From: Candidatus Kapaibacterium sp.
GTDB taxonomy: Bacteria; Bacteroidota; Ignavibacteria; Kapaibacteriales; NICIL-2
Assembly: GCA_026003495.1 (NCBI GenBank)
Contig: BPHK01000001.1
Coordinates: forward strand, 1,128,579 to 1,192,578
Direction: 5' to 3'
Length of the DNA stretch: 64,000 nt
Part shown: positions 61,894 through 64,000 of the stretch, in pieces
How the letters are laid out: each line of letters opens with the position of its first letter
Position numbering within the stretch: position 1 is the stretch's first letter
Notes under the pieces: generated by a model
What the model was told of the DNA's origin: nothing
Databases searched by the model: none
The model's input: the letters and a program-made list of their open reading frames with translations, nothing else
Made by a program: the position numbers and the translations under genes

Positions 61894-62553
61894 ATGAACG
61901 ATTCGATGGAATTCATTGTCGCAGCGGTGGATGTTCTTTTGCATCTGGATCGCCACATTGCAGACCTTGTCACGTGGAGCGGTGGCTGGGCATACGTGGT
62001 ATTGTTCGCGGTGATCTTTGCGGAGACAGGGCTTGTTGTGACTCCGTTTTTGCCAGGGGACTCACTGCTCTTTGCAGTTGGCTCGCTCTGTGCACTAGGG
62101 ATGCTGAGTTTGGAAGTGGTTATCGTGTTGCTCATTGTTGCAGCAATTGTCGGAGATGCAGTCAACTATGCGATCGGACGACGTTTCGGGAGCGTGATTG
62201 TCAACCATCCGCGATGGCAGCGATGGATTCGCCGGGAACACCTTGATCGAACGCATGCATTCTACGAGCGTCATGGGGGGAAGACTATCGTGCTGGCACG
62301 CTTTGTCCCGATTATCCGCACCTTTGCGCCGTTCATTGCAGGGCTGGGTGCAATGACCTACCGCCGCTTTGCGATATTCAACGTTAGTGGTGCGGTGGTC
62401 TGGGTTTTCAGTTTTTCGATGTTAGGGTACCTCTTCGGGAACGTGACGGCGGTCAAAGAGAACTTTTCGCTCGTCATCGTTGGAATCATTGCTATTTCGA
62501 TGCTTCCAGCAGTGGTCGAGTACGTCCGCCAGCGTCGTACTGCGCTGGATTAG
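61894..62553 (+). CDS. DedA-family membrane protein
   Basis: About 219 residues with four to five hydrophobic segments. The conserved DedA motif is F-A-E-T-G-L-V-V-T-P-F-L-P-G-D-S-L-L-F near 43-61. The second motif is Y-A-I-G-R-R-F-G near 93-100. The basic F-V-P-I-I-R-T-F-A-P-F-I-A-G segment is near 137-150. DedA proteins are proton-coupled lipid (for example undecaprenyl phosphate) flippases or related transporters. The start is uncertain: ATG at 61894 or 61906 are both plausible; a TTG at 61873 is less so. Confidence 0.9.
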   Translation: MNDSMEFIVAAVDVLLHLDRHIADLVTWSGGWAYVVLFAVIFAETGLVVTPFLPGDSLLFAVGSLCALGMLSLEVVIVLLIVAAIVGDAVNYAIGRRFGSVIVNHPRWQRWIRREHLDRTHAFYERHGGKTIVLARFVPIIRTFAPFIAGLGAMTYRRFAIFNVSGAVVWVFSFSMLGYLFGNVTAVKENFSLVIVGIIAISMLPAVVEYVRQRRTALD

Positions 62554-62582
62554 TAGACTTGTTCCATACGTTTTGGAATTCA

Positions 62583-63281
62583 ATGCAAAAACCAATTCAT
62601 ACGCTCGCCCGCATCATAGCGCGGCGCAGTGCCGACGAAGGAGGCAAGTACTTCGAGCTTCTGTTAGAGGTGGCCCAGGCAGCACCATACTTGCCTGGGC
62701 AGTATCTCAACCTTGTGCTCGATGGTCAGCGTCGCAGCTTTAGTATCGTCAGCCTCCCCGAGGACTTGCCACGTCTACAACTCTTGATTGAGCGACTGCC
62801 AGGTGGTCTTGCATCACGCTATCTTGAAGAAACACCACTGGAGAGCTCCGTCGAGATCGTCTATCCCTTCGGGCGGCTTGTGCCACAGGCAGAAAGCGCC
62901 GAACACCACGTCCTTGTCGGCACAGGTTCGGGAATTGCATCACTCCGACCGATCGCGGAGTGGTTACTGCGCAACACTAACCACAGCATCCAGCTTCTTT
63001 GGGGATTGCGGTATCGGCAGAACCTTTTCTGGCATGATTGGCTCGAGCGGCTTCAGTCCTCCCGCGCAAACGTCAGCGTGATGGTCACGCTGACCCAACC
63101 AGACCAGGAGTGGAACGGCCTTCGGGGCCGTGTCACTGACCATGTCGGCGCGCTCCGGCTCGGTGAAAAAACAGCGGTGTACCTTTGCGGTGGGAAACCG
63201 ATGCTCGATGACATGCGGCAGTTGCTCAAGGCTGCAGCCATACCGACTGCGCAGATCCTGACAGAGCAATTCCACCTTTGA
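62583..63281 (+). CDS. ferredoxin--NADP reductase-like flavoprotein
   Basis: This 232-residue protein has the FNR fold: an FAD-binding barrel (about 1-95, with R-R-S-F-S-I-V-S near 48) and an NAD(P)-binding domain (about 100-230). The G-T-G-S-G-I-A-S-L-R-P-I motif is near 112 and C-G-G-K-P-M-L-D near 206. It probably transfers electrons between NAD(P)H and a ferredoxin, flavodoxin or oxygenase. There is no attached ferredoxin domain. The ATG at 62583 is chosen; a TTG 24 bases upstream is possible. Confidence 0.88.
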   Translation: MQKPIHTLARIIARRSADEGGKYFELLLEVAQAAPYLPGQYLNLVLDGQRRSFSIVSLPEDLPRLQLLIERLPGGLASRYLEETPLESSVEIVYPFGRLVPQAESAEHHVLVGTGSGIASLRPIAEWLLRNTNHSIQLLWGLRYRQNLFWHDWLERLQSSRANVSVMVTLTQPDQEWNGLRGRVTDHVGALRLGEKTAVYLCGGKPMLDDMRQLLKAAAIPTAQILTEQFHL

Positions 63282-63288
63282 GGTAACG

Positions 63289-64000
63289 ATGAAGCCGGTT
63301 CTCTCGCCAGCACAGATGCGCGATGCCGATCGCATTTCCATTGACCAGTGCGGCATTCCTGCTGTTGTGCTTATGGAGAATGCCGCTCGGTCAGCTGCAG
63401 AAATTCTCCGTCGGCGATACAAGTTGAGTCGGGATCGCTTGGTGCTCATCCTCTGCGGCAGTGGAAATAACGGTGGAGATGGACTGGCGCTGGCGCGTCA
63501 TCTCCACGAGGATGTCTCGGTAACGGTTGTTTTCTGCGGAAGCAGAGATCGCATGAGCGAAGAAACGCTTGCCAACTATCGTGCATGTCTCCAACTCGGA
63601 ATTCCGATTGTTGAGTGGTACGGTCCCGAATCAGCCGCAGAGTTGCCTCCGCATCCTGATGTGATCGTGGATGCAGTGCTTGGTGTAGGCGCACGTGGTG
63701 CACTGCGTTCACCAGTTGATTCCCTGATTGCGTGGGCAAATACGCTGCGTGCAGCGCGTATCGCACTCGATGTACCCTCTGGTCTCGATGCAGACAGTGG
63801 AGTTGCATTCGATCCATGCTTCCATGCTGACTGTACCATCACGATGGGGGCACTCAAAACGGGATTGCTCATTGGTGACGGACCTCAGATGTGCGGGGCA
63901 ATTGAGGTTGCGCCGATTGGCATTCCTGCACGAATCCTCCACGATAACGCAACAATCTGGCTGGTTGAACCTCAGGATGCCACTGGTGCATATCGCTTGC
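63289..64000 (+). CDS. nnr: NAD(P)H-hydrate epimerase / dehydratase, N-terminal part (truncated by window)
   Basis: The ATG at 63289 begins an open frame to the window edge, 237 codons. The N-terminal YjeF domain is visible: S-P-A-Q-M-R-D-A-D at residues 6-14, N-N-G-G-D-G-L-A near 65-72, V-D-A-V-L-G-V-G near 125 and D-V-P-S-G-L-D-A-D near 158-166. This is the epimerase domain that repairs damaged NAD(P)HX. The fused ADP-dependent dehydratase usually follows, but would lie outside the window. It starts 7 bases after the reductase gene. Confidence 0.93.
   Translation, partial: MKPVLSPAQMRDADRISIDQCGIPAVVLMENAARSAAEILRRRYKLSRDRLVLILCGSGNNGGDGLALARHLHEDVSVTVVFCGSRDRMSEETLANYRACLQLGIPIVEWYGPESAAELPPHPDVIVDAVLGVGARGALRSPVDSLIAWANTLRAARIALDVPSGLDADSGVAFDPCFHADCTITMGALKTGLLIGDGPQMCGAIEVAPIGIPARILHDNATIWLVEPQDATGAYRL

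Overview
The window is one continuous piece of bacterial chromosome, very densely coded, with no mobile element, CRISPR array, rRNA operon or sign of recent transfer. Four things point to the Bacteroidota/Chlorobiota (FCB) branch: an LpxC-FabZ fusion protein, a SusC/SusD pair, type IX secretion (T9SS) markers (a PorV/PorQ-like barrel and C-terminal sorting domains), and a short primary sigma factor next to promoters of the form TAnnTTTG. The gene set would fit a Chlorobi/Ignavibacteria/Kapabacteria-like lineage better than a classical Bacteroides, but that placement is inference.

Layout. 0-2.3 kb, minus strand: HU, a TPR membrane protein, a 31-residue bS22/COX24-type ribosomal peptide, GAPDH and the first 11 codons of phosphoglycerate kinase. 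2.4-11.1 kb, plus: an envelope operon uppS-bamA-ompH-ompH-lpxD-lpxC/fabZ-lpxA-outer-membrane protein. 11.1-17.2 kb: ychF, then susC-susD closed by a perfect hairpin. 17.3-22.7 kb: CCA-adding enzyme, two peptide-type ABC permeases and a large beta-barrel-like protein. 22.6-28.2 kb, minus: a complete tripartite RND efflux operon. 28.3-32.5 kb, plus: a 1399-residue secreted subtilase with a beta-propeller and a sorting-type tail. 32.5-39.8 kb, minus: a run of a TPR protein split by an in-frame amber codon, a T9SS cargo-like protein, a PorV-like barrel, a PHP-like exported protein, a GT83-type glycosyltransferase and Mpl. 39.9-47.5 kb: a biotin-carrier protein converging on a minus set (def, HAD phosphatase, YfhO; then a GH13-like protein and uvrC). 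47.5-58.9 kb, plus: secG, GT4, RluE-type synthase, nuoF, nadD, a MalG-type permease, glyS, an S41 protease, DUF1289, primary sigma factor, a NuiA-like protein, pdhB and two small unknowns. 59.0-59.5 kb, minus: tRNA-Arg and rpsT. 59.5-64 kb, plus: mgtE, murQ, DedA, a flavin reductase and a truncated nnrE/nnrD.

How it fits together: most of the window builds or maintains a Gram-negative envelope (lipid A, BamA and chaperones, undecaprenyl phosphate, peptidoglycan recycling by Mpl and MurQ, T9SS export, SusCD uptake, RND efflux), mixed with housekeeping translation and DNA-repair genes. Stop/start overlaps of 1-4 bases are common, so many genes are probably translationally coupled. No gap between genes exceeds about 190 bases; the larger ones hold the promoter-like and hairpin elements listed.

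I see no convincing unknown multi-gene system. The items most worth a second look are the amber-split TPR gene, the consistent TAnnTTTG promoter pattern, the NuiA-like nuclease inhibitor beside the primary sigma factor, a GH13-like protein lacking conserved active-site residues, and the exported PHP/GT83/PorV neighbourhood.
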